A stretch of 64,000 nt of DNA from Lichenostomus cassidix (taxonomy: Eukaryota > Chordata > Aves > Passeriformes > Meliphagidae): contig CM039211.1 in NCBI GenBank assembly GCA_008360975.2, positions 50,032,077 through 50,096,076 of the forward strand. Direction: 5' to 3'. Positions 53,234-63,794 of the stretch are shown in pieces. Every line of letters begins with the position of its first letter. Positions within the stretch are counted from its first letter, which is position 1. The notes under the pieces are model-generated. The model had not been told where the DNA came from. It did not search any database and saw only the letters and a list, made by a program, of their open reading frames with translations. The position numbers were made by a program, and so were the translations under genes.

Positions 53234-53256
53234 GGCGCGGCGGCGGGGCAGCGCAT
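53230..53256 (-). other. 8-codon upstream ORF whose stop overlaps the FOXD1 start
   Basis: Reading on the minus strand, ATG at 53256-53254 opens MRCPAAAP and closes with TGA at 53232-53230. The FOXD1 ATG occupies 53233-53231, so the two share the sequence ATGA. Such a termination/initiation overlap can reduce or couple translation of the main ORF. Translation of the uORF is not demonstrated. Confidence 0.5.
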
Positions 53257-53779
53257 CGGTGGCGGCCGGCGCGGCGCGGCGGGCGAGCGGGCGCCCTCCT
53301 CGCCGCCGCCAGGCCTCCGCGCCGCTCCGCGGAGAGCCGCCCCGCCGCCGCCACGGGCAGGCGGGCCGCTCCGAGCCGCGCCGGCCCCCAGCGCCGCTGC
53401 CGCGACTCTGGAGCTCTCCCGCCGCCCGCTCGGAGGCGGCGGTTGGTTTGGGTTTTGTTTCGGGGTATTTTTCGCTGCCGTTTGGATTTCTCTCTTTCTC
53501 TTTTTTCCCTCTCCCTTCCCCCCTTTTGGGGATCTTTTTCGGGTTTTTTTCTCTTGGGATCGGGGATTGGGGGTGCTGGGAGCCTGTGCCGTCCTTCCTG
53601 GAAGTCGGTTTCCCCTTCTTTCTCCTCACCTCAGCCCCCAGACATTAATGGATGCGGGGCAGGAGGGAGCGCGCCTAGTCCTGGGAGGAGGAGAGGGGAG
53701 GAGGCTGGCGAGGAGGGAGGGCGTAGGGGACGGCTTGCCAGGCCTTAGGAAAGACGGTGAAAAGGCTGGGGCTTAGTCC
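53234..53779 (-). other. FOXD1: FOXD1 5' UTR (estimated)
   Basis: Inferred leader of about 546 nt from the predicted transcription start (about 30 bases past the TATA box) to the ATG. It is GC-rich near the CDS with a T-rich stretch (53.45-53.57 kb on the plus strand). It contains two upstream ATGs, at 53645 (MSGG then stop) and 53256 (8 codons, overlapping the main start). The CDS reading frame stays open for 137 codons upstream of the ATG but contains no ATG. Confidence 0.5.
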
Positions 53780-53798
53780 CAGGGAGGGCGGCCTTCCT

Positions 53799-53810
53799 CC
53801 CCGCCTTATA
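53799..53810 (-). promoter_or_regulatory. FOXD1: FOXD1 TATA box with adjacent GC box
   Basis: On the minus strand the sequence reads CTCTCTATAAGGCGGGGAGG. TATAAGG lies at 53810-53804, and an Sp1-type GGCGGGG overlaps its 3' side (53805-53799). The predicted start site is near 53,779. A CACATG E-box lies about 15 bases upstream of the TATA box. Confidence 0.55.
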
Positions 53811-53990
53811 GAGAGGGGGCCATCACATGGCTCCCAGCGTCAGAGCTCGGCGGGGGGAGCGGCGCCCTGTCTCCCCCCACCAAGAAGGGCACCTCGCCAC
53901 CGTCCCGGCCCCCTTCGGTCTCACCCCGTCCAGGAGGGGCTCCGGGGGAGCCGCGGGGAGACCGGTGCCACCTTTAGTGGAAAAGGGGGG

Positions 53991-56900
53991 ACATAAAGAT
54001 AACACTTGACATCCCCCCGGAAAAAAAATCGTAAAAGGACAGGTCTGTCGCAAAGTGCAGGAGCATCTCCCCAGAAACCGTCTGGAAGGTCTAGGAGCTT
54101 CGCATCTTCCCGGGCTGCCCTCAGAAGCGGGGTGCTGCTTCCCTTGGGAAGGAGGAGGAAAAAAATCAGACCGGAGAGGGAGATGGTGAGTTAATAAACT
54201 TCAGACTTCTGTCCGCTGTCCGAATGGTTTAGAGGCATCTTTCCCTTCCTGTCTCCCGTCACCCTACACAGTTTATTTAAGAATGAAATAAAATGTCTCT
54301 CTATGTCGACCTCACAAGCTCGCAAAGAAGAGCCTCCAAAACACACCGCTATTCTCAGTTTATTTGTAAGGCTATTGTTATTAAAGAGAGCAAAGCAGCT
54401 CCCTCCATTATGAGAAATACTAACAGGGAATTAGCGTTACCTCTTTTGTACGCCAAGGAAATAAATTCACTGGCTTTCAAAACGGGACTTTAGCTTTAAG
54501 TAGGAGCAACACCCCTGAGAAAGCGACAGAAGATTGCTTGCTAATTTAGTGGCACTGCTCCCCTTTTCAGGTGATCTATGCGACGACAGAAGACCGAGGC
54601 CCCCTTTATGTAAGGGCTGGCAGGGGGAAAAAAAAGCAACAAAACTCCACTAAAGAACCCAAACAAAATAAACCCCCCCACAAATTTGGACAGAAATACA
54701 ATTACCATGTTCTTAAAAAGAAAGGCTTTGAAAAATCCCATCGTTCGCAGTTCTGGCAGGATAAACCACAATCTGGACTGGGATAGGGATAGGGGAGCAT
54801 TTCGTTCTTCGGCAGAAATCGTCGTGAGAAAGGCGGACTGATGCATAAAATCTTATTGATCAAATCTCGCTTTTCAAACAACTCACACACCCTATTTCTT
54901 GAAATACCTTTTCGATAGATGGTCCTAACCCAAAGCTATAAACCACCCTGTTTCAAACCCAGTTCCATGGATTTACAACATAATCCTTTCTACTATTTCC
55001 AAATAATCCTATTTACATTTTGTTCACGACTAAGGCGCCTGCAGGACAATACCACCAAAAGTTACAAAACAGAAGAAAAAAAAGAAAAGGAAAGAAGAGG
55101 GGGAAATGAAAGAACCTCTAGAGCCAGTAACTGACTACTATTTTCTTTTCTGTAGAAAAATAGGTATGACTCGAGATTTACAGTTCACACAGTTCATAAA
55201 ATCTCTCTTCGAATTATTTCTGAGGTCCTACGGCAAGCTACTAAAAGAAAGGTAGACAGGATTTTTCGTCTTCAAGGGGTTTCTCCTTTTTACAAAGAGT
55301 TAGTATTTTAGCTTTCTACTTCCTTCCCCCCCGCCCTTTTATGCTTCATCTTCCCCCTGCCTGAACGTTTAAAACCGTCTTTAAAATAATAATCCCAGGC
55401 TTTTAAGTATGAAGATCGGTGAATTTTAAAAATGCATGGGGAAGAACCACTGTAGCGATTAACCAAAAGAGCCAGGGTCTGCCCTCGATCGTCTGCTAAC
55501 AGGACGCATGGGTGTTTCACTGAGCGTGTGACACCGGGGGCTCTTCGATAGCACTGAGTCCCCGGGAGCCTCGGCTGGGCTGCGGCTGTTTCTGGACGTG
55601 ACCGATCGGGTGGCTTAGGGGAGTGATGCGGGGGACCCCCCTGGCAGGCTTGGGCAACACTGCAAGCTCTCGTTTGTCGCTGCGGGGTGTGTGAGTTGTG
55701 CGTGTGGGCTGCCGAGGGGATTTCTTTTTGGGAGTCAGTTGAGTCAGCCTCCAGTGAGGGCAATTGAGACCTGGTGCTACTACAGTCCTTGGAGATCGCG
55801 ACATGTCATTCGAGTATCTTCTGATCGTTTCCATCCCAAATCCGGCAGGTGCCGTTTCAAAAAGGCAAGAAAGAAAAGGAGGAAGGCCAGCAGTGGCGGC
55901 AGAGCCGTGAGCGGCATCGCTCTTGGTAAAGACCCCGCCAGCCCAGGGCCGCGGACTTTGTCCTGTCTCCCACCTCGAGGCCGGTCCCGCTCCGCTGCGC
56001 TCCGCTCCGGGCGTTGCTCTGCGCGGACGGGGGATGCCATCTACCGGCAAGGACCGCCGGCTGTGGGACGCCGTGTGCCGGGGCAGGGGGCCCGGAGAGC
56101 CTTCCGTGCCCAAAGCAGCCCCCGAGAAGGGCAGGGCTGGGCAGGAATCCCCGGCTCAGCTGGAATGGCTGGAACGGCCTGGACCACCTTACCACCTCTT
56201 CCTCGGGGCTGTCTGCCCACATACCCAAACACCAAACGACCTCCCTGAGCCCAGGATCTCGGGGACTGTCTTCCAGGGTTTCCTGCGGGTTGTGAATAAT
56301 ATGATAAATCATGCACTTAAAACACAGTTGCAGAGAAACGAGATGACAAATACAGTTACCCAGCTAGGGTTCATACTTTTTTTCTTGTTTGGGCTTATTA
56401 ATATTAATAATAAATTTTAAATTAATACAAATTAAAATCTTTAGTTATATATTATAAACAAAATTCCTGCATGCATATACAGAACATCCACATTTTATTG
56501 GTGCAGTCCAGGAACAGGATCAGAACACTCTGGCAATCCATCCAAGCAGTCCTGGTGGCTCCTACCGTTCAACCACACGTGTCCCTGCTGGCTAGGCTGT
56601 GCCTCTGGTGCTCATGGTTCCTGCAGGGCAGTGAGGACAGGAACTTCCCTGTCAAGCCTCGTTTCTCACGTGAGGAAGGATTGAGTATTTTGACAGCTCT
56701 CTGCTTCTGGAGGTGGCCAGATCAGGAGCATTCTGGTTCATGCAGTGTATCCAGGGATACTAGACAGAAGCCAGACTGGGTGAACCTGCCATTGCTTCCC
56801 CTTGATGTTGTCTTTATTCTGGGGAACAATGTCCCTTGGGATCCCCACAGCACCCTAGGCTACCCATCCTTCTATTGTGAGGGAGCCTGTCCCCAGTGAG

Positions 56901-57540
56901 GGAGTCAATGTTGGGACAGGGAATAGATAAGCCCACATACATTCCCTCATCCTTTATTCAAAATCCAAGATTACCCTGGTCACTATTTAGGGCACTTTCA
57001 TGCAATCTCACTGGAACACTGTCTGAGGTGCTCTGAGTTTTCTGGAGCTGCAGAACTAGACTTTCTGTTATTGTATAGAACCATTTCTTGAGTAATTTAC
57101 ATTTCTGTGAATGTAGTGTCTTGGGTCAAAGATTGGACTGAGTTCTGAGCTGCTTGTGTCATGGAATGAATCAATTCTCCAGCAGTGACCTTGCAAAACG
57201 ATGGTGGTGTCCATGACAGAGACTATAATAGCTGTGGTCTTCTTTGCCCAGTATAACACTGGCCACCATTTGATCTCCACTTTTTTTTTGGGTTTACTCT
57301 CCTTTACCCTTGCCATGTAGTTTTGGGGAAGGTAACACTTCCTTTAAGCCTTCTCTGGAGGCAGAGATTACGATGTCTGTGTGATCACAATGCATTAGAG
57401 AGGGTTGGCAGCAGTCACCTGGAAAACTGAGGAAAATCCAGGGTTTCAGCCATGCCTATTGCTGGAAAAGAGTTTACCACCCTTGCAGGTGATCCCCCCT
57501 CTCCCCTTGTGAAACATTTTTTTCCTTCTTGACCTACTTG
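53991..57540. other. Upstream (5') flank of FOXD1, no supportable gene
   Basis: AT-rich blocks (54.2-55.4 and 56.3-56.5 kb) flank a further CpG-rich island at about 55.5-56.25 kb. That island carries overlapping open frames on both strands (up to 198 codons) with no recognisable domain; both directions being open at once argues against coding. A divergent non-coding RNA from the FOXD1 promoter is possible but not visible as a gene. Confidence 0.4.
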
Positions 57541-57612
57541 GTTTAATTTATTTGTTTGGTTGGGTTTGATTTTGTTTGGGTTTTGTTTTGTTTGGTTGGT
57601 TGGGTTGGGTTT
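57541..57612 (+). repeat. GTTTG/GGTTT-rich simple repeat
   Basis: About 70 bases of irregular GTTTG, GGTTT and GGTTG units on the plus strand, without C. Confidence 0.8.
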
Positions 57613-59439
57613 CCTCCCCCTCCTTGTTCTATAATTCTTTCAGGTCATGTGCATTTGTTCTGACAAGTGAAAGTCACTTCCTTTAAGACCCTCTGGGCTT
57701 TTAATTTCTTAAAATATGACTTAATGTTCTCATGATGTTCTGATCTTAAGAAGCATTTTTATCAGGTTAGACCAAGACCCATCTAGCAGCAAAAACTGAC
57801 TTCAACATCAGCTAAGACCAGATGTTTAGGGAAAAATACAGAAAAAAAACAAGTATGTAAAATTGATTCCTGCCAGAAAAAATTGATAGCTGCCAGAAAT
57901 CTAGGTTTCAAGTTGTTAATTTGTTTATTTGAAAGCAGAGATAATATCTGAATTTAATAGCCTTTGAAAGAATTTCTTCCCCAAATTTGTCCAGTCATCT
58001 TTTGAAATAATGTACATTTACACCACTAAACTGTTGCGGTTTTGAGGAACTAAACATATTCTGTGGTGAAATGCTCCCAGCTCTAACCACGAGTGGGATG
58101 AAGTGTCTCTTTTCATTTGCTTTAAGCAAGTCACTTGCTCATTTAAATGTGATGCGCTCTCATTTTTTTACTAGAAGAGGCAAGGAACAAGTGCTGTTAA
58201 CCACATTCTCCCTGCTGTTCATGACTTTGTAGATTCTATCACAAATTTTTATATTGGTCACCTTTTTTACCTGCTGAGGGGTTCCCCTTCAGAATCACTG
58301 CACTAGCACAGAAGTAATTCTTTAATCCTGACAATCTTTGTCATTCTTTCCATCTTTTCTTGTTCATCTCACTCCTATTATTTTTGTAATAGTCCTTCAG
58401 AACAGCATGAGATACTTAAATTTGCTTTTCTAGTTTTAATTTCAACTTATTATTTCCACTCTTTTAAGACAGTGACTATTCCCAATGCTGGTGGAAGGAT
58501 ATCAGACTTACAACATGAAGCACTGGTTGCCAGACCTAATATAGCATAGTACTTTTCAAATGAACAAATCATGTGTGTTTAGGTTACCTTTAATTTCATT
58601 ACTTCACCGACTATAGAAAACCTTTCTAACATATTCCACAAAACTCCTAAATTTTTTTTTGTAAACAAGTTCTAGCAAACTGGAAGGGAGATCCCATAAT
58701 TATTGTCTCAAATATTTGAGATATTTTCCATTTAATTCTGTAGAGATGGAAGTAAGCCCTGAAGGAGTACAAATTCATTCATAAATGCAGTGAATATTGG
58801 CAGGTATATTCTTTGTTCACTTAGAAATCCTTGGGGATAAACTATACTGTGATCAAAGACAGAGAAGATAAATTTTTCCATCTAGAAATTAGTGGGTAAT
58901 GGAATGGGTTTCTGCCAGGCCTTGAGCAGAAGTAACAGCTACCTGTAGCAGAAGGAGGAAGGCGCTGGCCTTGTCCAGCCTTCCCACTTCTTACCTGTGA
59001 TCACCACTTACTTGCTGCCAAGTGCCAGCTGGACCAGGAGGTTTAGAAAATTAAAGAAGTCAAATCCAGAATTAATAAGAACTTTGCAGCTGCCGAGGCA
59101 TTAGTCAAAGGTAGCGTGATGGCACCTAGACTTCTAAAGTGGGCCAAATTTAGTCCTAATTCATCCTGGGCTAAATGTGATACATTACACATTTACATGT
59201 TGATGTTGCATCATATTGTCTCAACAATGTTTTGACTTAGGTTATTTGTTTAAAGACAATACAAAAACCACTGTCTTTGCAGAGGTCAAAACATTTCTGT
59301 GATCATGGATTCAAGTCCTCTTGAATTCTCAATATAGGATGCCTATAGGAATAAACTGTTTGTCTAATATCTGTGCATAAATTTAAGGTACCACCATTTT
59401 CATATACAGCCAGTAAGGAATATGGTGACTTCTAACTCT
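57613..59439. other. Intergenic DNA, nothing recognised
   Basis: AT-rich sequence with stops in all frames. No transposon, RNA gene or promoter-like feature is seen. Confidence 0.55.
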
Positions 59440-61610
59440 TACTTATTTTCTAGCAAGATATTTGTTACTGGCTAAGACTAACAGGCAAGCCTTTATTGGT
59501 ATGATTTTACCAGTCTTATTATAAACTCTCAAGCATCTTGCAAAGCCTGTTTGAACCACGTACAGTGATGGCAGGGGATTCTTGATGTAGCACTTCTCCA
59601 ACTGCTCTCCAGTAGGCCTCTGCAGGTTGTTATAGAGAGAGGCATCCCAGACGTCACTGAAGGCTTATGATGTGGACTGAAGCCCCAGTATTTTGAGTTG
59701 CTGGGTTTAAAAGCTACAGATATGGTGAGAAAAGGACACTGTTTGCTGCGCAGCGCTCTCTCTTCCATGATGCTGAAGTCTCTTACAGATCACTCCCTGC
59801 AACTCAGTGGCACGTGATACAACATGGCAATATACGAGATGAAAACAGCATCGGACTTAAGTTCAATCTTCCCAGGCTCCAATCCGATGTTTATATATTT
59901 TGTATCCCTTAAAAAGTTACTAGTTCTTCTGTGAGTCTTATATCTAGATATCTGGAGAAAGTTTCTTTTCCATTCATCTCTCTCTCAACACTTTCGTCAT
60001 CTACCCCATAATGCTACTATTCTCTTTCTTTAAATTGCTAACACATACACATATTTTTCCAAATAACTTAGGGCTTTTCCCGTTATGTCCTGCTGTTAAG
60101 AACAGCATTCTTCTGAACAAAGGTTTCAAAATGAAATTTTGATTATCAGATTTCTTTTGCTTCCTAAAAATATGTTTTTTCCCTCATTGTCACTGACAAT
60201 CAGGACAAATATTACTTCACTATAGGCTGATCATTTATGTTTATGACCTCAATATGATACTAACACCTCTCCTCAACATGCCATGTTATTGCTTATGCAG
60301 CACTGGCTGTGAATTTTAGGAGAGCTCTGCCACTGCATTTTGACTGCAAATGTTGTCATTCTTCTGCTTTAAACTTCATACAATTGAAGAAAAAGTTTTT
60401 CCAAGTAACCATTTTAATGATCTTCCTTCACTCCTATGCTGCTTCTGTGTAGCTAATGAACTTTCCTTTAGCAATACATATTCTTTGATGGTTTTGAGTT
60501 CGTGACTTTCACCCTTTTTCAGAACTGAAAAGATGCTTACTAAGTTCAGGGTCCCTTTCAGTGGTACAACCCTTGGATCTCCTCCATTTCTCAATACAAG
60601 TTCTTCAGCTACAACTAAATCCGGGTTTAGATTTATGTTTCCCATTATGCAATTACAAAAAACCAACAGAAGAAAATAACCTAATACTATTTCAGCATGC
60701 TAAAATACTATTTCTCAGACGTAAAGGTGGTTTTTTGAAGGTCTGATGGTTGATTCAAAGATATAAACAAATCTTTGAGTCCCTTGAATTGCCACTCTTG
60801 AACCACTTTACTTGAGTCCTGATACAACCAGCAATGTGGTTTTCATCATAGTTTGCTTTCAGAAACCTTACCTGAAGGAATATGAGATCATATCTCTAGA
60901 CCAGTTAATGCCAAAATGAGAGCTAGAACAGCATTTTCTACAGCTTCTATCTTGGAATAATTTTACTGTGACTAATTTTCACTTCAGTATTTTACTCCAT
61001 TAAAATATTTTGATTGCTTGTAATCATTATTTGGTCTGGCAATTCTAAAATATTTCATATATATTGATGGCACATGGTGATAAATCTGAAGCTGATCGAT
61101 TTTTACTTTCAACAGCTTGCAGTGACACAGGTTTTTCTTGGGGTTTTTTGTCATCTTGGCTCTCTTCTTTTTGCTGCAGATTCATTGCCAGTTTCATCCT
61201 TCAATAAATTTGCAAGCCTTATTTTTAGTTCATAAGAAATTGTCTTCCCCAAACTATCCCCAAACACTTGCTTCTCCTAAATCTGCTTTTTCCCCCTTCA
61301 GAATTATATACTGGGTTTGCTAGCTCAGATGCAGTAATACGGGTTTCCCTGCATTATTTTTTCTCCATAAACAGATTGAGTGTTCCAACTTTGCAGATAT
61401 GGTGGACCAAATTTTTGGAGATACCCCACCATCCTTTACAGTTGTTTGATCATCCTTTAATTTTCATCTGTGATTCGCCTGGGAGGCACAGAGGCTGCTG
61501 CTCTTCAGCAGCACCTTTCAAATCATCACCTCCCTGAGAACTTCTACCACCACCAGATGGAGTAATCTTGGGATTACCATTAGTTTTCACTAATTACAAA
61601 AGCCTTGATT
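59440..61610 (-). pseudogene. Decayed coding-like tract of unknown parent
   Basis: On the minus strand several open blocks in shifting frames read like protein rather than random AT-rich DNA. They include GNPKITPSGGGRSSQGG...EEQQPLCLPGES (about 61,585-61,460), a +1 shift into DDQTTVKDGGVSPKIWS (to about 61,330), LQQKEESQDDKKPQEKPVS (about 61,195-61,085), a 96-codon frame with GGDPRVVPLKGTLNL (60,666-60,376), and a final pair joined by a frameshift containing PFLTISVAF and then YNNLQRPTGEQLEKCYIKNP (59,768-59,440). At least four frameshifts and several stops separate the blocks. No splice sites are needed between most blocks, so an old retrocopy or one large degenerate exon is plausible. I do not recognise the parent. 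Chance open frames remain an alternative. Confidence 0.3.
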
Positions 61611-61800
61611 TTAACAGGGATCAAAATCTTTTGTACAAATTAACACTCAGCTCGGGTGCATTGAAGAGATAATGTAAGAGCAAACAAAATTTACAGACAC
61701 ATAAAAAGCAGGGTCTTGGCAAAACCTTGGCTCTGGAGATTACTAACAAGGGAGACAATGTTAATCAATAAAGGAGGATAAATTAATTATTAACACAGTC

Positions 61801-62079
61801 TTACAGAAACAAGACCAAAGAGAATAGTTTACTGATGATATTCCAGAGAAGAACCAGTATAAATGGCATTAAAACACGGGATGAGATAGTAATGTCAGTA
61901 TTATTTCCACTGGTGCCAGGAGACTCATCAGGTTCGGCTGTGGTGGTGATTGGGACCACGGAGCAGCAGGGCTTCTCCTCTCTTGCATCACTCTGTGAGC
62001 ACGTGTAGCACTGATGAGAATGCCAGGCTTCTTCCCCCATAAATCTGCTCCTGCCCTCTGCCGTGCAACACCGGTCCTG
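61801..62079 (-). other. Possible terminal exon or pseudogene: cysteine-rich peptide with C-terminal hydrophobic segment
   Basis: The minus-strand frame has a cysteine-rich start (DRCCTAEG, then CYTCSQSD and KPCC), then a Ser/Thr-rich stalk with an N-glycosylation sequon (GNNTDIT), and ends in a hydrophobic segment (VLMPFILVLLW... to LVLFL) followed by TAA. This layout fits the C-terminal part of a GPI-anchored or single-pass surface protein. A splice-acceptor-like CTGTGCAG lies just upstream at about 62,080. No ATG is present in the frame and no other exons were found. It is not assigned to a family. Confidence 0.2.
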
Positions 62080-62217
62080 CACAGATCGCCGCGCTTTCTG
62101 CTAGAGCCTGGCATGCGCATTCCCCATCGCTGTGAGATTAGTCCCACTCATCCAGGAGAGTAAACTCAAACACATTGGCAAACTTGCGGGGGACTGAAAT
62201 TGTAGGCTGTGAATGAT

Positions 62218-62242
62218 CTCCGCCTCAGAAACTCCGCCTCAG
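62218..62242 (+). repeat. Short direct repeat (CTCCGCCTCAG twice)
   Basis: Two identical 11-mers 14 bases apart, followed by the small inverted repeat CCTCAGGCTGAGG. Confidence 0.7.
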
Positions 62243-62822
62243 GCTGAGGAACAGGGTTTACCTACACTCAAAGGCAGCAGCAGCTGTGTGAGTTTAGGGC
62301 CTGGGAGGTATGTGTTTGGCTCTCAGAATAGGATTTGGATAACACAAAGACCAACAGTACATAAAACGGGCATATTAAGGTCTCAGTGATGGGAAACATG
62401 GCTACAGGAGAACATCTCTGAGAGGGCACACAGAGGGTGTCCAGTGAGCAGCAGCAAGGAGCCACATGAGGGTAGTTTATCAATTACAATAATGTAACAG
62501 AGGAGGAAAAGCCACAGTGAAAAACACACAAAGTGGAACAAATGTGAAAGAGGACAAAGACTGACACACACATGGTGGTGACAGAAAAAAACCTCAGTGG
62601 TTTGGCTGGGCAGGGGCAGCTGGGGGCATCAGAGGGGTGGTTCACCTAAGGGGCTCCACCACAAAGCTCTGCACTGGCCTGCTGGGGGTAAGGAGGCAAG
62701 TTGCTGGGGGCAGCAGGGAGAAGCACAGCCATGGGCTTTGGGAGGGGGCCTGCATCACAAAAGTGAGAAAGAAACACAATGCTTGCATGTTTTCTAGGAA
62801 AAAAAAAATTAAATACCCAATT

Positions 62823-62960
62823 AGTGAGGCCACATCTGGAGTTCCATGTCCAGTTCTGGACTCCTTAGTACAAGGAAGACAAGGAATTACTGGAGAGGAT
62901 CCAGACTCACAAATAGGATTACTGGAGCATCTGTCTTATGAGAGACTGTGGGACCTGGGT
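62823..62960 (+). mobile_element. CR1 LINE fragment, 5' part (interrupted)
   Basis: The sequence 'gtgaggccacatctggagtt', 'gtccagttctggactcc' and 'ggagcatctgtcttatgag' matches the C-terminal region of the CR1 ORF2, the segment after the reverse transcriptase core. It is 5'-truncated at about 62,823 after a short A-rich stretch, carries frameshifts, and is dead. It continues after an insertion at 63,302. Confidence 0.75.
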
Positions 62961-62996
62961 GCTGCAGAGCTGAAAGGCCTTGCAAAGTGAGGGCCT

Positions 62997-63295
62997 TGTT
63001 GCCCTTGTAAAATCCTTGCTCACTTCTGTTGCTTTGGCTAACTAGAAAAGCATTCTAGGAATGACTCAGCTAAACTAGAGGTGAAAACCAAGTTACATAA
63101 TTGTAAAACAATTATTAGAACCAATAAATGCTCACACTGTGGGGCTCATGGTTGGTTACATCTGTTGCCTGTTCCTGTTGTGGTCTATGGTGGTTGGTTA
63201 AGCACGTTTGTTGTGCCTCACAAGTATGTAAACTCATAACTAACAGTTTAAGAACTCTGGATTTTTGCAATAAAGTGTCTTCTCCATACCATCGT
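62997..63295 (+). mobile_element. Solo-LTR-like insertion inside the CR1 copy
   Basis: About 299 bp interrupts the CR1. It begins TGTTGCCC and has AATAAA at 63269-63274, 21 bases before its end. GGGCCT occurs on both sides (62991-62996 and 63296-63301), a possible 6-bp target-site duplication. The 3' end reads ATCGT rather than the usual CA, so the exact right boundary (63,290-63,295) is uncertain. A left boundary near 62,960 is also possible, since sequence from there does not match CR1. There are no internal retroviral genes; this would be a recombination-derived solo LTR. An unrelated short element is an alternative. Confidence 0.45.
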
Positions 63296-63662
63296 GGGCC
63301 TGTTTAGAGAAGACAGAGAGAGGATCTTGTCTACTCATATAAATATCTCAAAGGCAGGTGTCAATAGGATGGTGCCAGATTCTTTTCAGTGGTGCCCAGT
63401 GACAGGACCAGGAGCAACGGCCAGAAGTTAAAACACAAGAAGTTCTACCTCAACATAAGGGAGAACTTCTTTATGTTGAGGGTGGCAGAGCACTGAACAG
63501 GCTGCCCAGGGAGGTTGTGAAGTGTCCCTCTCTGGAGCCACCACAAACCTGCCTGGATGTGTTCCTCTGTCACCTGTTCTGGATGGCCCTGCCTTAGTAC
63601 GGGGGGTTGGACTGGATGATCTCCAGAGGTCCCTTCCAGTCCCAACAGTTCTGTGATTCTGT
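63296..63662 (+). mobile_element. CR1 LINE fragment, 3' part with terminal octamers
   Basis: This continues the CR1 from 'cctgtttagagaagac' through 'cagtggtgcccagtgacagg', 'gttctacctcaacat', 'aacaggctgcccagggaggttg' and 'ggttggactggatgatctccagagg'. It ends with the CR1 hallmark GTTCTGTG-ATTCTGTG at about 63,647-63,662. The octamer repeat ends the element in place of a poly(A) tail. The copy is typical of birds and does not code. Confidence 0.9.
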
Positions 63663-63794
63663 GAAGCCAAACAATGAATGTCATGCCTGTGGCAGTGAAT
63701 GTCTCTGGCAAGGCTGCAGGTAGTGGGGTGGGTAAGAGCGCAGCAAAGTGGGTAAGGCATGGTGATGTGAAGCATGGAGACTGGGGGCATGGCG

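Larger units (their letters stand above)
51780..53990. promoter_or_regulatory. CpG island over FOXD1
   Basis: Very high GC content and CpG density from the proximal 3' UTR across the whole CDS, the 5' leader and the promoter. Such islands are typical of developmental transcription factor genes and Polycomb targets in vertebrates. The boundaries are by eye. Confidence 0.7.

Noticed and set aside
53234..53644. In-frame N-terminal extension of FOXD1 by up to 137 codons
   Set aside because: The extension has no ATG (the nearest start-like codon is GTG) and is Arg/Pro/Lys-rich. [11 protein letters not shown] matches the known FOXD1 N-terminus.
52175..53776. 533-codon plus-strand open frame antisense to FOXD1
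   Set aside because: It mirrors FOXD1 codons in a very GC-rich region where antisense stops are rare. It is low-complexity (Ala/Arg/Gly) with no domain.
55517..56420. Overlapping 140-200 codon frames on both strands
   Set aside because: They are open simultaneously in opposite directions over a CpG island, which is typical of composition rather than coding.
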